A stretch of DNA of 64,000 nucleotides. Origin: Photobacterium kishitanii. GTDB taxonomy: Bacteria > Pseudomonadota > Gammaproteobacteria > Enterobacterales > Vibrionaceae. The DNA is taken from the NCBI RefSeq assembly GCF_003026355.1, contig NZ_PYON01000009.1, positions 1-64,000 on the forward strand, given 5' to 3'. The notes beneath the pieces are model-generated. The model had not been told where the DNA came from and made no database searches. It saw only the letters and a program-made list of their open reading frames with translations. Shown piece by piece: positions 16,932 to 26,740 of this stretch. Made by a program: the position numbers and the translations under genes. Every line of letters starts with the position of its first letter. The stretch's first letter is position 1.

Positions 16932-19900
16932 TTATTGGCTAATAATACGATGTAATTTATCACGCATAACGACCAGCTCTTGGCGAGCGCCATTTGATTG
17001 TGGGCATCGCTCTAATACATAATCGATGGTGTTTATAACGGTACGCCAACGTGGTGTTTTCGGTAGTGTCTCAAGTTGCAGGTACTTATCGAGGGTACGA
17101 GTTTGAAGCGTGCTACGGTCTAAATATACTCGCCATAACCCACTTTCTTCTGCCAATTCAAATTTGTTTTTACGTGCTTCTGTTTCCCAAAATATCAGGG
17201 TCGCTTTCATGGCATCGACCAGTAATTGGCGAATTATTTCCGTTTTATTGTGTTCACCATCGCCTAATTTATCGGCTAAACGAGTGAACTCGCCGCCAAG
17301 TTCGCGTAATTGTTGAAGGTTATTTTTGTCGCCATTAAAAGCAAACTCAGATAAGACATCAATGGCATTTTCGAGCAGATTAATTCGATGATCTGCTGAT
17401 GGTCCTTGGCTATCAAACACAAACATTTGCTTAAGACCAGATTCAATCGGTAAATTGATGACATCAGTCGTTAATTGTTGCAGCTGATCACCGATATAAT
17501 AATTTAAACACCCAGTAAAATGGTGATTATCATTAATTGTTATGGGAAGTGGTGTCGCTAAAATATCATCAATGGTATAGCGTTCTAGCAACTCAGGCGT
17601 ACGTTTGAATAGTTTGCCTGCAGCATTATTTGCATAACGGATTCGACCTTCATGTTGGACGCAAATAATCGCTTCGCTGGTTGAGTCTAGTAATCCTAGT
17701 AGACGGCTTTGGGTTTCAATCAGTCCAATTTCAACCTGCTCACGGCGGTGAATCTCCTGCTCTAATGCATGGTTTTTCTGTCGTTCAATTTCTGTTTTTC
17801 CCGCTTGAAGATAAGCACGAATACGAGCAATCAACTCTTCTTTATTAAATGGTTTAGTTAAGTAGTCATTGGCGCCGCACTCAAAGCCTTTTAAGCGATC
17901 TTGTACCTGTCCTAGGGCTGATAACATAATGATTGGCAACGCTAACATTGAATGATCTTTACGTAGCGTCGTACATACTTCATAGCCGCTCATTTCTGGC
18001 ATCATAATATCCAGCAACACCAGATCTGGTTGTTGTTCCGCGATTAATGCTAATGCTTGAGGGCCACTTTCAGCGGTTTGAACACGGTAACCCGCAAGGC
18101 GTAAGAAATTGGTTAATATTTGTAAATTTACTGGCTCGTCATCGACAACCAAGAGTAACTCACCATCTGGGTTTTCAGGTAAATCAGAACCATCACAACT
18201 AGCGGCATTCAATAATGGCGCTTTAAAGTGATTATTATTTGGATTGGCTGCCATCGCCGCAATTTGATTGGCGTTAGCTAAGTTGAGGGTGAAACTAAAG
18301 GTTGTACCAACCATTTGTTGGCTACTGACATACAAGCGGCCGCCCATTAATTCGATTAGTTGGCGACTGATTGAAAGTCCTAGCCCTGCGCCCTGACGGT
18401 AATTAGCAGAGCCAGTGTTAGCTTGGATTAACGGTTCAAAAATATGTTCAAGTTGGTCACTTGGGATTCCTTGCCCAGTATCAACGACTTGAATTCGTAA
18501 TTGATGCTCTAATACTGTAGCGGATAAAATAATTTTACCCTCTGAAGTATATTTAATTGCGTTACCAACGAGATTATATAGCACTTGTTCTAACCGTTGT
18601 TCGTCAGCATCGACTAGCGGCAGATCTGCTGGAATTTGGTTGATGATACGAATAGGTTTATTGCCAAGTAAATGGCTAGATAATTCCAGTACCAATCGAA
18701 TAGCTACTGACATATCAACAGCTTGATGATTGATATCAAGATCGCCGTAACGCATCTTATGGTAATCAAGCAGATCATCCACCAGGGTGGTTAAGCGTTG
18801 GCCACTGTTGATGATCATTTCTAATTGGCGTCGTTGCGGCTCATGTAATGCGCCGTTAGCACCCGCTAATAAGGATTCAGCTATCCCCACCATACCGTGT
18901 AATGGGGTGCGTAACTCATGCGAGGTAGTCGCCAGAAACTCATCTTTCATTTTATCTGCGGTTTGCAGTTCATTGTTTTGTTGGCGAATAATAGTAAGGC
19001 TATGTTCTAACTCTTTATTTTGCTGGCGAATAAGGCCAATTTTTTCACGAATAGAGCGTTGCATACGGGCAAAACTGATCGCTAAACGACCAATTTCATC
19101 AGGGCGTTCGGTACCATCAATTTTTTGATCTAAATCTCCGCCAGAGGCTTTTTCAGCCGCCCAAGTTAAACGCAATAATGGGGCGGTGATTGAGTTAGAT
19201 AACCAGTGTGATGTAATGATCACTAAAATAATTGCGGTTACCATTGCAGCTGCAAAAATTTTCTCTAACTCAAAGATACGTGCAAATGCTTCTTTTTCTG
19301 GAAACTCAACCACTAACGCCCAGTGATGTCCTAGAATATTGAGGGGTGAAAAAGCACCTAATACGGGGATATTATCGTAATTTATAAAGCTACCAATCCC
19401 TGATTGGCCTGCTAATGCCTGATCAATGCTTTGGCTTTGGAGTTGAGGCGGTAATTGTGCATTATCATCAAAACGGAGTTGATGATCGCTACCGACTAAT
19501 AATGTTTGAATGTGTTTAGTATTGTCTTTAATGAGCTCTGCAACTTTTTTATTACTCAGCTCCATAAACACATAGCTGTGTAAGTAACCTTGTTGAATAA
19601 TCGGCGCAGCAAACCAAGCCGTAGTATCAGTATTATGGCTGTTAGCGCTAAAGTCAGTAAACACTACTGGTACTTGCTCTGGACTATTTTGACTGTGCTC
19701 AGTTTTAGTTTTGATAGCTTTAAATGTTTGCTGTAATGCCGAGTATGAGGTGTTTTTAGCTAATAAGTTTACCCCGAAAAGGTCATGATTCTTAACGGAA
19801 TAAACTACATCTCCTGAAATATCAACCAACATGATGTCTTTAAAATCAGAGCGTTTAAGGTATTCGTTATAAACCGCATTATAGCGTTTAAACATTAACC

Positions 19901-20306
19901 GATAACGCTCATGACCAATATAACCGCTATTAACGGTTTGATTGCCTTTGGTGGTTAAAGTTAAATTAAAATAATTAGCACGGCCTTGTGCATTTAATTG
20001 TGAATCAATATTACCGAGTTGGTGGAAGGCGCCGACTAAGCCATAAAAGCGACCACCGCTATTATTGGATAATTCTGAGCGGGCAAAACTCTTAACTTCC
20101 GACTCTTTGGCGGCAAAAAAACTTTGGAGTTGTTTTTGTTTATTATCACGCAAAGAGGCTAGGTGGCTAATACTTTGCTCGGCTAAATCTTTAGTATGTG
20201 AATTAAGAAAATAGAGTGCCGACAATATCAATGGGGTGATACTGAGAACTAAAAATGCCAGCATAAGTGTGTGCTGAAGACGTTTGAAGCGTTTAGTATT
20301 CTGCAT
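16932..20306 (-). CDS. chiS: Chitin catabolism master regulator ChiS (hybrid sensor protein)
   Basis: An 1124-residue membrane protein. Order: TM helix (about 12-33), periplasmic sensor region, second TM (about 345-367), HAMP, coiled coil, HisKA with H463 in TTSHELRTPLHG, HATPase_c, receiver with D766 in LLDIMMPEMSG, coiled coil, a PAS-like domain, and a C-terminal domain of about 100 residues (LWRVYLDRSTLQTRT). In Vibrio cholerae ChiS is held off by the empty binding protein and acts as a membrane-bound, DNA-binding activator through its C-terminal domain; phosphotransfer is not the main output. The same layout and position next to the binding-protein gene support the assignment. A second hybrid kinase such as TorS or ArcB is excluded by length and neighbours. 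Confidence 0.94.
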   Translation of the reverse strand: MQNTKRFKRLQHTLMLAFLVLSITPLILSALYFLNSHTKDLAEQSISHLASLRDNKQKQLQSFFAAKESEVKSFARSELSNNSGGRFYGLVGAFHQLGNIDSQLNAQGRANYFNLTLTTKGNQTVNSGYIGHERYRLMFKRYNAVYNEYLKRSDFKDIMLVDISGDVVYSVKNHDLFGVNLLAKNTSYSALQQTFKAIKTKTEHSQNSPEQVPVVFTDFSANSHNTDTTAWFAAPIIQQGYLHSYVFMELSNKKVAELIKDNTKHIQTLLVGSDHQLRFDDNAQLPPQLQSQSIDQALAGQSGIGSFINYDNIPVLGAFSPLNILGHHWALVVEFPEKEAFARIFELEKIFAAAMVTAIILVIITSHWLSNSITAPLLRLTWAAEKASGGDLDQKIDGTERPDEIGRLAISFARMQRSIREKIGLIRQQNKELEHSLTIIRQQNNELQTADKMKDEFLATTSHELRTPLHGMVGIAESLLAGANGALHEPQRRQLEMIINSGQRLTTLVDDLLDYHKMRYGDLDINHQAVDMSVAIRLVLELSSHLLGNKPIRIINQIPADLPLVDADEQRLEQVLYNLVGNAIKYTSEGKIILSATVLEHQLRIQVVDTGQGIPSDQLEHIFEPLIQANTGSANYRQGAGLGLSISRQLIELMGGRLYVSSQQMVGTTFSFTLNLANANQIAAMAANPNNNHFKAPLLNAASCDGSDLPENPDGELLLVVDDEPVNLQILTNFLRLAGYRVQTAESGPQALALIAEQQPDLVLLDIMMPEMSGYEVCTTLRKDHSMLALPIIMLSALGQVQDRLKGFECGANDYLTKPFNKEELIARIRAYLQAGKTEIERQKNHALEQEIHRREQVEIGLIETQSRLLGLLDSTSEAIICVQHEGRIRYANNAAGKLFKRTPELLERYTIDDILATPLPITINDNHHFTGCLNYYIGDQLQQLTTDVINLPIESGLKQMFVFDSQGPSADHRINLLENAIDVLSEFAFNGDKNNLQQLRELGGEFTRLADKLGDGEHNKTEIIRQLLVDAMKATLIFWETEARKNKFELAEESGLWRVYLDRSTLQTRTLDKYLQLETLPKTPRWRTVINTIDYVLERCPQSNGARQELVVMRDKLHRIISQ

Positions 20307-20575
20307 TCCGGTGCCTGAATAAAATGTTGGTATTTACGGTTTTAACGGTAACCCGAGCCACGTTAAAATGACCATTAAGATTTTAACGATTGTCCTTTAT
20401 CGTCTTTACTTAATGTAATGAATTGTAGCGTTTATACTATATTTTTATTATGAATCAAGTCACTAGGAATGGATTCGTGTCAAAAGACACAAAATTAACA
20501 AATTTAACGTCATAAAAAAGGACAGTATTGACTGCCCTTTATAAAATTCAAAGATTGCTTACAGCCCGCAACAGG
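20307..20575. other. Intergenic region upstream of chiS
   Basis: About 270 bases hold the chiS leader and the terminator after rsmC at 20510-20540. No gene is visible. Confidence 0.5.
20510..20540 (-). terminator. Terminator of rsmC
   Basis: AAAGGACAGT and ACTGCCCTTT form an imperfect stem around loop ATTG. On the minus strand the hairpin is followed by CCTTTTTTATG. It lies about 35 bases after the rsmC stop. Confidence 0.7.
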
Positions 20576-21595
20576 TCATTTTTTTGCGTTATAAATATTA
20601 AATTTATTGGTGTGAGTACTGATATCACATTGACCAAGGCTTGCTTCAATTAATGGTGGATATTGGAGAAAACTGTTAGCCACGATCACTAATTCCCCAC
20701 CATTATGTAAATAACTTGGTGCTTGATTAATAAATGTTTCAGTAGCGGTATAGAATGTTTTTAAACCAGCATGGAATGGTGGGTTACTGATTAAATATTG
20801 GTAAGGGCCATTGATGTTTTTATACACATCGGTTGCGATAAAATTTGCGGTTAATTGATTAACTTTAAAGGTTTCTTTTGCTGATTCAATTGCTAGCGCA
20901 CTGATATCACATAGGTCTAGTTCGATCTGCGGATATTTGGCTTTCATTACCGCACCAATAACACCTGCACCACAACCAAAGTCGAGAACTCGGCCGTTTA
21001 GGGCGGGTAAATTATTCAGTAGTAGTTCTGAGCCTTTATCAAATTCACCATGGCTAAATACGCCAGGTAGTGAACGAACAGTAAGGCTGACTCCTGCAAT
21101 ATTAATCGGGTAGCTACGGAACCAGGTATTAATATTAAAACCAGCGGCAGGCGTATCGCAACGTCCCCAGTAAAAACTGCAACGACGGGCTGAGTCATAT
21201 TTGGTTAATGGGCCATATTGAGCAAACATTTTTTCTGCGCTTCTGACACCACTACGATTTTCGCCAACAATACAAATCTCTACTCCAGCAGCAAACTTAC
21301 TTAGTAGCATCGATAATAAATAGTCAGCTTCAGCTTTTGCTTTTGGCCAGTACAGCAGAATCATATCAATATCTAGTTCAGCATTAAGTTCTGCGCCAAA
21401 ATGACAGTCAATTGCTTGATGGTGCTCAATATCAGCTAAGTAGCCGTAATTAGTTGTGAATACTGTTACCGACTGCGCCGTTGATAATAATTCTGAGGCA
21501 AAGGTATCGTTTAGTTCACCGGCAATAAGGACTTTACGGTTTTCAAAAAACGCAGATTGACGAGCAACCACTTGGCTCGCGGCGGAATAAGACAT
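20576..21595 (-). CDS. rsmC: 16S rRNA guanine-1207 N2-methyltransferase
   Basis: A 339-residue protein with the RsmC two-domain layout: an N-terminal degenerate methyltransferase-like half and a C-terminal SAM-binding half. The C-terminal half shows VLDFGCGAGVIGAVM and the catalytic motif NPPFHAG starting at N271. The family methylates G1207 of 16S rRNA in the assembled 30S subunit, using SAM. Length agrees with E. coli RsmC (343). It is a single-gene unit with its own terminator. RlmG, the related 23S enzyme, is less likely because of the N-terminal sequence and length. Confidence 0.92.
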   Translation of the reverse strand: MSYSAASQVVARQSAFFENRKVLIAGELNDTFASELLSTAQSVTVFTTNYGYLADIEHHQAIDCHFGAELNAELDIDMILLYWPKAKAEADYLLSMLLSKFAAGVEICIVGENRSGVRSAEKMFAQYGPLTKYDSARRCSFYWGRCDTPAAGFNINTWFRSYPINIAGVSLTVRSLPGVFSHGEFDKGSELLLNNLPALNGRVLDFGCGAGVIGAVMKAKYPQIELDLCDISALAIESAKETFKVNQLTANFIATDVYKNINGPYQYLISNPPFHAGLKTFYTATETFINQAPSYLHNGGELVIVANSFLQYPPLIEASLGQCDISTHTNKFNIYNAKK

Positions 21596-21698
21596 TTAAC
21601 TGGCCTCAAAATAGACATCAGGGTTCAGGAGCGCGGATTGTTCCATAAATAGTGGCAGATGGAAAGTCACTGCCAGTAGAACAGTTATAATCATAGTC

Positions 21699-21730
21699 CG
21701 CCGTCATTATTGTTATTAATAATAACGGCG
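21699..21730 (-). other. Strong hairpin downstream of the AI-2E-family gene
   Basis: CGCCGT (21699-21704) pairs with ACGGCG (21725-21730), and the stem continues for six more A-T pairs after one mismatch. No T-run follows on the minus strand, so it may be a weak or factor-dependent terminator, or a message-stabilising structure. Confidence 0.5.
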
Positions 21731-21753
21731 AGCTAGTGAGTAGTTACTATGGG

Positions 21754-22839
21754 TTAGTTATTATCTTGTTGCTCAAGGAATGATTGAAATTCAACTTCAT
21801 ACATTTTAAAAATAACTAAAGTCACGCCAAAAATAATTGGGCCATAGATCATACCAATTAAGCCAAATAATTGAATACCACCAATGATTGAAAAGAAGAT
21901 CAATAAGGTATTCATACTAGAGCTACCTTGCATTAGTAATGGGCGCACAATGTTATCGATAGAACCGACAATAATGACTCCCCAACAGGCAAGGAATAGT
22001 GCCCACTGCCAATCACCAATTAGCAGTAAATATAACGATGCTGGAAGCCAAATTAAGGCGGTACCAACGACGGGGATTAATGATGCAAAAGCCATCATTG
22101 AGCCCCAGAATATACCAGGGAAACCACATAGCCACATCGCAAAACCACCGGCAAAACCTTGGGCAAGGGCGGTTAGAAATGAACCTAAGACCGCTGATTT
22201 AGCGACTTGCTCTACTTCATTAATGATTGCATCTTCTTGACTACGTGACAGTGGAATAACATGGCGTACTGCGGTGATCATTTTGTCGTTATCGCGTAAT
22301 AAGAAAAATAATACAAATAACATCATCATGAAATTAACCAGTAAATTAGTCGCGTCGCCTAATATTCTTGCACTGATATTCAGAGCTTGTGAGCCAACTT
22401 GTGACGCTGTAGTTGCAAGCTTTTGAATGATCACTTGAGGATCAAAATCATGAAATGGCGAGTACTTATCTATCAGGGTTAATGCTCTTTGAGCATAAGG
22501 ATGTGCAAATAATTCTTTCGGGCCGCCAGTTGTTAACCAAGTATAACTTTCTTTAGATACCGTGGTTCCTTGGTGCACGATCGATGAAAATACCACTAAA
22601 ATAGGAATAACGATGATCACGGTCAGAATAAAGCATGACAGTACTGCCGCGGTATTTTCACGCGCAGGCATCTTGGCTAATAAGCGTTTATGTAATGGGG
22701 AAAACAATAGGGAAATGATAAACGCTAATACAATCGGACCAAGATAAGGTTCGATTAATTTATAACTGGCATAGGCGGCGACAATGAGTGCCGCAATGAG
22801 CATCCAGTGACGAGGTTCTACCTTAAAGGGTTTAGGCAC
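21754..22839 (-). CDS. AI-2E family inner-membrane protein
   Basis: A 361-residue protein of the AI-2E transporter family (E. coli YdiK/YhhT/PerM group). It has about seven to eight membrane helices: a pair at about 13-45, one at about 65-88, then a soluble segment (about 90-150) and the C-terminal helices with PVVGTALIWLPASLYLLL and GLIGMIYGPIIFGV. Members are proposed exporters of small molecules or ions; few have been tested and substrate cannot be read from sequence. It is divergent from the small Cys-rich gene, and the Fur-like box between them could affect either. Confidence 0.85.
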   Translation of the reverse strand: MPKPFKVEPRHWMLIAALIVAAYASYKLIEPYLGPIVLAFIISLLFSPLHKRLLAKMPARENTAAVLSCFILTVIIVIPILVVFSSIVHQGTTVSKESYTWLTTGGPKELFAHPYAQRALTLIDKYSPFHDFDPQVIIQKLATTASQVGSQALNISARILGDATNLLVNFMMMLFVLFFLLRDNDKMITAVRHVIPLSRSQEDAIINEVEQVAKSAVLGSFLTALAQGFAGGFAMWLCGFPGIFWGSMMAFASLIPVVGTALIWLPASLYLLLIGDWQWALFLACWGVIIVGSIDNIVRPLLMQGSSSMNTLLIFFSIIGGIQLFGLIGMIYGPIIFGVTLVIFKMYEVEFQSFLEQQDNN

Positions 22840-22889
22840 GATGTTTATCCTTTTAAAATCGACCGATAACAGTCATTCCCACTGTAATT

Positions 22890-22908
22890 GATAAAGATTA
22901 TCATTATA
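22890..22908. promoter_or_regulatory. Fur-box-like operator
   Basis: GATAAAGATTATCATTATA matches the classical 19-base Fur consensus GATAATGATAATCATTATC at 16 of 19 positions. It overlaps a TATAAT at 22905-22910 that could be the -10 of the rightward small gene, so binding would block it. The box lies about 50 bases before both the divergent AI-2E-family ATG and the small gene ATG. Confidence 0.6.
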
Positions 22909-22936
22909 ATCATCACTGTTGTTTTTGATGATTATA
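22905..22936 (+). other. Perfect 11-bp inverted repeat in the small-gene leader
   Basis: TATAATCATCA (22905-22915) and TGATGATTATA (22926-22936) are exact reverse complements with a 10-base loop. The repeat overlaps the Fur-like box and ends 22 bases before the small-gene ATG. It may be an extended operator or an RNA hairpin in the leader. Confidence 0.55.
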
Positions 22937-22958
22937 GCCCTTACCGAGGAGATAGCTT

Positions 22959-23066
22959 ATGGGATGTTGTAATTGTGGTTGTGATGACAAAAAAAAGCGG
23001 AAGCCGCCGTTAGTGCTAATTATCTTAGTACTTGTCGCGGGACTTGCGGTTTATTTTTGGCAGTAA
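22959..23066 (+). CDS. Cys-rich single-pass membrane microprotein (35 residues)
   Basis: A short frame encodes MGCCNCGCDD, a basic stretch KKKRKPP, and one hydrophobic helix LVLIILVLVAGLAVYFWQ that runs to the stop. GAGGAG lies nine bases before the ATG. The cluster CCNCGC followed by a positive patch and a tail anchor suggests a protein held in the inner membrane with its cysteine end in the cytoplasm, perhaps binding a metal. It follows a Fur-like box. I do not recognise a family. Good ribosome binding site, Cys pattern and clean topology argue that it is real. Confidence 0.7.
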   Translation: MGCCNCGCDDKKKRKPPLVLIILVLVAGLAVYFWQ

Positions 23067-23133
23067 ATTTTAACGAGTATGATGCATTTTTTATTAGTGA
23101 GATCTGATTAACATAATGATAAACACCTCTCAT

Positions 23134-23163
23134 AAAAAAAGGCCACGATGAGTGACCTTTTTG
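23134..23163. terminator. Bidirectional terminator between the small gene and hemL
   Basis: AAAAAAAGGCCAC and GTGACCTTTTTT form a stem with one internal mismatch around GATGA, with T-runs on both strands. It can end the rightward small gene and the leftward hemL message. Confidence 0.75.
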
Positions 23164-23223
23164 CATAATAGCATTAATAAAATAATGTTTTTAACAACAT
23201 TATATTATTTATTGTAAATGGTG

Positions 23224-24528
23224 CTATTTCGCTTCAGCTGCAAGAGTGGCAAATGCAAAATCAGCCGCTTCTAAGGTGGCATCAATTTCTTTATCGTTAT
23301 GCGCAAGTGAGGTAAAGCAAGCTTCATAAGCTGAAGGTGCTAGGTAAACCCCTTTATCGAGCATCAAATTAAAGAAACGCTTAAAACGTTCAATGTCACA
23401 TTTCGTCACGTCGTCATAGCAAGTGACAGTATCTTGATCAATAAAGAAGAAGCCAAACATTGCGCCAACTTGGTTGACTGCTAATGGAATACCATGTTTG
23501 TCAGCAAGTGCTTTAAAGCCTTTAGCTAAACGTTTAGTGGTGTTAGCAAGGCGCTTTTCATTGCCTTCTTCAGTTAATACCGTTAAACATGCATGTCCTG
23601 CCGCCATAGCAACAGGGTTACCTGATAGGGTACCCGCTTGATAAACAGGACCTGTTGGTGCCACAAATTCCATTACATCACGACGGCCACCAAATGCGCC
23701 GACAGGCATACCACCACCAATAATTTTACCTAAGGTTGTGATATCAGGTTTGATGTTGTAATAACCTTGGGCGCCGCCTTGTGAGACGCGGAAGCCAGTC
23801 ATTACTTCATCTAAAATTAATAGCGCGCCAAATTCATCACAAATTTCACGTAAGCCCTCAAGGAAGCCGGGTACTGGTGGAATACAGTTCATGTTGCCAG
23901 CAACAGGCTCAACGATAATACAGGCGATTTGATCCGGTTGAGCCATGAATGCTTCACGAACAGAATTCAAATCATTGTAAGTCGCGGTTAGGGTGTGTTT
24001 AGCAAAATCAGCCGGTACACCAGGTGAGCTTGGTTGGCCCAGTGTTAATGCCCCTGAGCCTGCTTTTACTAATAGGCAATCAGCATGGCCGTGGTAGCAG
24101 CCTTCAAATTTAAGAATTTTATCACGACCAGTGAAACCACGAGCAAGACGAATGGCACTCATGGTTGCTTCTGTACCTGAACTTACCATACGTACCATTT
24201 CCATTGATGGTACGAGTTCTGATACTAATTCAGCCATGGTTATTTCCATTGCTGTTGGGGCGCCAAAGCTTAAACCTTGCTGGGCTGCTTCAATAACAGC
24301 ATCACGAATAGCGGCATGGTTATGCCCCAAAATCATCGGTCCCCATGAGCCGACGTAATCGATATAGGCATTACCGTCGGCATCAAAAATATAAGCACCA
24401 TCGGCACGTTCAATAAATAGTGGGGAACCGCCAACGCCAGCAAAGGCACGGACAGGTGAGTTTACGCCACCAGGGATTTTTTGTTGTGCTTTAGCAAATA
24501 AATCAGCTGACTTGCTTGTTTTGCTCAT
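23224..24528 (-). CDS. hemL: Glutamate-1-semialdehyde 2,1-aminomutase
   Basis: A 434-residue PLP enzyme of aminotransferase class III that converts glutamate-1-semialdehyde to 5-aminolevulinate in the C5 haem pathway. Visible marks are the N-terminal [39 protein letters not shown], the aspartate in [11 protein letters not shown], and the Schiff-base lysine K268 in [12 protein letters not shown]. Length is that of the family. It stands alone, divergent from clcA. Confidence 0.97.
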   Translation of the reverse strand: MSKTSKSADLFAKAQQKIPGGVNSPVRAFAGVGGSPLFIERADGAYIFDADGNAYIDYVGSWGPMILGHNHAAIRDAVIEAAQQGLSFGAPTAMEITMAELVSELVPSMEMVRMVSSGTEATMSAIRLARGFTGRDKILKFEGCYHGHADCLLVKAGSGALTLGQPSSPGVPADFAKHTLTATYNDLNSVREAFMAQPDQIACIIVEPVAGNMNCIPPVPGFLEGLREICDEFGALLILDEVMTGFRVSQGGAQGYYNIKPDITTLGKIIGGGMPVGAFGGRRDVMEFVAPTGPVYQAGTLSGNPVAMAAGHACLTVLTEEGNEKRLANTTKRLAKGFKALADKHGIPLAVNQVGAMFGFFFIDQDTVTCYDDVTKCDIERFKRFFNLMLDKGVYLAPSAYEACFTSLAHNDKEIDATLEAADFAFATLAAEAK

Positions 24529-24847
24529 ATGAGATCCTATAAAAAAGTAAGGCGTTGATCCAATCCACAGAATTATCTGTCCTAATGAATCATAGGCAAG
24601 AGAAGTGTGGGGAGTGAAACTGTCTTATTGTACCTAAAGTGACGCTGAAGAGAGAGTCATTTTACGGTTTAAAATGAATGCGAATCTATAACAAAATGGC
24701 TGTGATTTGCGAAACAAGTCACAGTTGCAAAGCTATTTTTCAACATTAGCGGTGTAAATCATAATCACATTGGATTAGGCTGTAACGCTCATCGATCTTT
24801 ATCTTCTGCGCTGTAATGGCGTCATCTTTATATAATACGGCTCTCTA
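24529..24847. other. Divergent control region between hemL and clcA
   Basis: About 320 bases with no gene. A TATAAT at 24831-24836 lies only 12 bases before the clcA ATG. I see no clear operator or riboswitch. Confidence 0.5.
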
Positions 24848-26263
24848 ATGACTGAAAAATCGCGCGGTCTTCATATGCCTTTCCACCTCCAATCTAGTGG
24901 GTTAGTTAGGCGTTTTTTGACCCAAGATAAAACACCTGTTTCTGTTCTGTTCCTTTCTGCTCTCGTTGGTACTCTTGCCGGCTTAGTAGGTACGCTATTT
25001 GAAATTGGTGTGCGGTGGGTTAGTGAGCAGCGTACTGTCTGGCTTCGAGATGAAATTACCAGTGTATTACCGTTATGGTTAGCAGCCTTTCTTGTGAGTG
25101 GCGTACTGGCCTTTATTGGTTATTTTTTAGTATGTCGCTTTGCTCCTGAGGCGGGTGGTTCTGGTATTCCTGAAATTGAAGGCGCGATGGATGAGATGCG
25201 TCCTGTTCGCTGGTGGCGCGTTATTCCCGTTAAGTTCTTTGGTGGTTTAGGTGCGTTAGGCTCAGGTATGGTATTGGGCCGTGAAGGTCCGACAGTACAA
25301 ATGGGCGGTAATATCGGTCGTATGATTTCAGATATTTTCCGTTTAAAAGATAAAGAAGGTCGCCACTCATTACTTGCTGCTGGTGCTGCCGGTGGTCTAG
25401 CTGCTGCATTTAATGCCCCAATGGCGGGGATTATGTTTGTTATTGAAGAGATGCGGCCACAGTTTCGTTATAGTTTGATCTCAGTGAAATGCGTCATGAT
25501 TTCAGCGATGATGTCGACGATTGTTTTCCGCTTCATTTCCGGTCAAAGTGCGGTTATTACCATGCCGCAATATGATGCTCCAGCATTGACATCTTTATGG
25601 TTATTCTTGGTTCTGGGGGTATTATTCGGTGGTTTCGGGGTTGTATTTAACCGCTTAATTATTTTCACTTTAGATTGGTTTGTTAAAATTCACCATAATA
25701 ATCGCACTCGTTATCTAATTACTGGTGGATTATTAGGTGGCTGTTTTGGTTTATTGTTACTTTATTTCCCTGAGCTAACGGGCGGTGGTGTCTTCTTAAT
25801 CCCACCTGCGACTAATGGCGATTATAGTTTAAATATGCTATTGCTGTTGTTCTTTGCCCGTGTTGTGACAACATTACTCTGTTTTGGCTCCGGTGCTCCA
25901 GGCGGTATCTTTGCTCCGATGTTGGCATTGGGTACTTTGTTCGGTACGTTTTTTGGTACAGTGGCACAAGGTATCTATCCTGAGTTAGGAATAGCACCTG
26001 GACTGTTTGCTATCGCTGGAATGGGAGCGTTATTTGCAGCTACAGTACGCGCACCTATTACAGGGATTTTATTGGTAATCGAAATGACCAATAATTATCA
26101 CCTTATTTTGCCATTAGTGGTAACAACATTGGGTGCAACCATGATGGCTCAAATGCTAGGTGGTCAGCCGATTTACTCCCAATTGCTTCACCGTACCATT
26201 AAAAAAGAAAAATTAGGTCACGATTCACCGCATGATGCACCGGTTGAGACGGCTAATACTTGA
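24848..26263 (+). CDS. clcA: H+/Cl- exchange transporter ClcA
   Basis: A 471-residue CLC-family antiporter closely matching E. coli ClcA along its length. The selectivity motifs are [26 protein letters not shown] (gating glutamate E146) and [11 protein letters not shown]. The internal proton glutamate is E201 in [11 protein letters not shown]. It exchanges two chloride for one proton and is linked to acid stress in enterics and Vibrio. The N-terminus (about 35 residues) precedes the first membrane helix. There is no visible ribosome binding site before the ATG. Confidence 0.95.
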   Translation: MTEKSRGLHMPFHLQSSGLVRRFLTQDKTPVSVLFLSALVGTLAGLVGTLFEIGVRWVSEQRTVWLRDEITSVLPLWLAAFLVSGVLAFIGYFLVCRFAPEAGGSGIPEIEGAMDEMRPVRWWRVIPVKFFGGLGALGSGMVLGREGPTVQMGGNIGRMISDIFRLKDKEGRHSLLAAGAAGGLAAAFNAPMAGIMFVIEEMRPQFRYSLISVKCVMISAMMSTIVFRFISGQSAVITMPQYDAPALTSLWLFLVLGVLFGGFGVVFNRLIIFTLDWFVKIHHNNRTRYLITGGLLGGCFGLLLLYFPELTGGGVFLIPPATNGDYSLNMLLLLFFARVVTTLLCFGSGAPGGIFAPMLALGTLFGTFFGTVAQGIYPELGIAPGLFAIAGMGALFAATVRAPITGILLVIEMTNNYHLILPLVVTTLGATMMAQMLGGQPIYSQLLHRTIKKEKLGHDSPHDAPVETANT

Positions 26264-26325
26264 ACACAATAGTCAGGTATTAGATAATCACCCTTAATTA
26301 ATGGAAGTATTTGAGAGGTTTTGTA

Positions 26326-26667
26326 ATGAGCGATGTTAATTTGCCGCTGACTTTTTCTGATGTGGCTGCGAATAAAGTGAAGACGCTTATCGCTGAAGAA
26401 GAGAACCCAGAATTAAAACTACGGGTATATATTACCGGTGGTGGTTGTAGTGGTTTTCAATATGGCTTTACCTTTGACGAGAAAGTTAATGATGGCGATA
26501 TGACCATTGAGAACAATGGTGTGACTCTCGTTGTTGATCCTATGAGCTTGCAATACTTAGTAGGTGGCATTGTTGATTATACTGAAGGCTTAGAAGGTTC
26601 ACGCTTCTTTGTTAATAACCCGAATGCAACAACAACATGTGGTTGTGGAGCATCATTTAGCGTTTAA
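26326..26667 (+). CDS. erpA: Iron-sulfur cluster insertion protein ErpA
   Basis: A 113-residue A-type Fe-S carrier with the three cluster cysteines C41 (GGGCSGFQY), C105 and C107 (TCGCGASF). It receives clusters from the Isc machinery and delivers them to targets such as isoprenoid-synthesis enzymes. The start [10 protein letters not shown] follows GAGAGG at 26313-26318, so I use this ATG rather than an upstream TTG at 26311. Length is within one residue of E. coli ErpA. A strong terminator follows. Confidence 0.95.
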   Translation: MSDVNLPLTFSDVAANKVKTLIAEEENPELKLRVYITGGGCSGFQYGFTFDEKVNDGDMTIENNGVTLVVDPMSLQYLVGGIVDYTEGLEGSRFFVNNPNATTTCGCGASFSV

Positions 26668-26690
26668 TGTGATGATCTTTCACTGCCATT

Positions 26691-26718
26691 AAAAAAGCCG
26701 TCTATTGACGGCTTTTTT
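26691..26718. terminator. Bidirectional terminator after erpA
   Basis: AAAAAAGCCGTC (26691-26702) and GACGGCTTTTTT (26707-26718) form a perfect 12-bp stem with loop TATT. It serves erpA from the left and the convergent M23 peptidase gene from the right. Confidence 0.92.
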
Positions 26719-26740
26719 TGTTTGTAACAGTCGTTAAATA

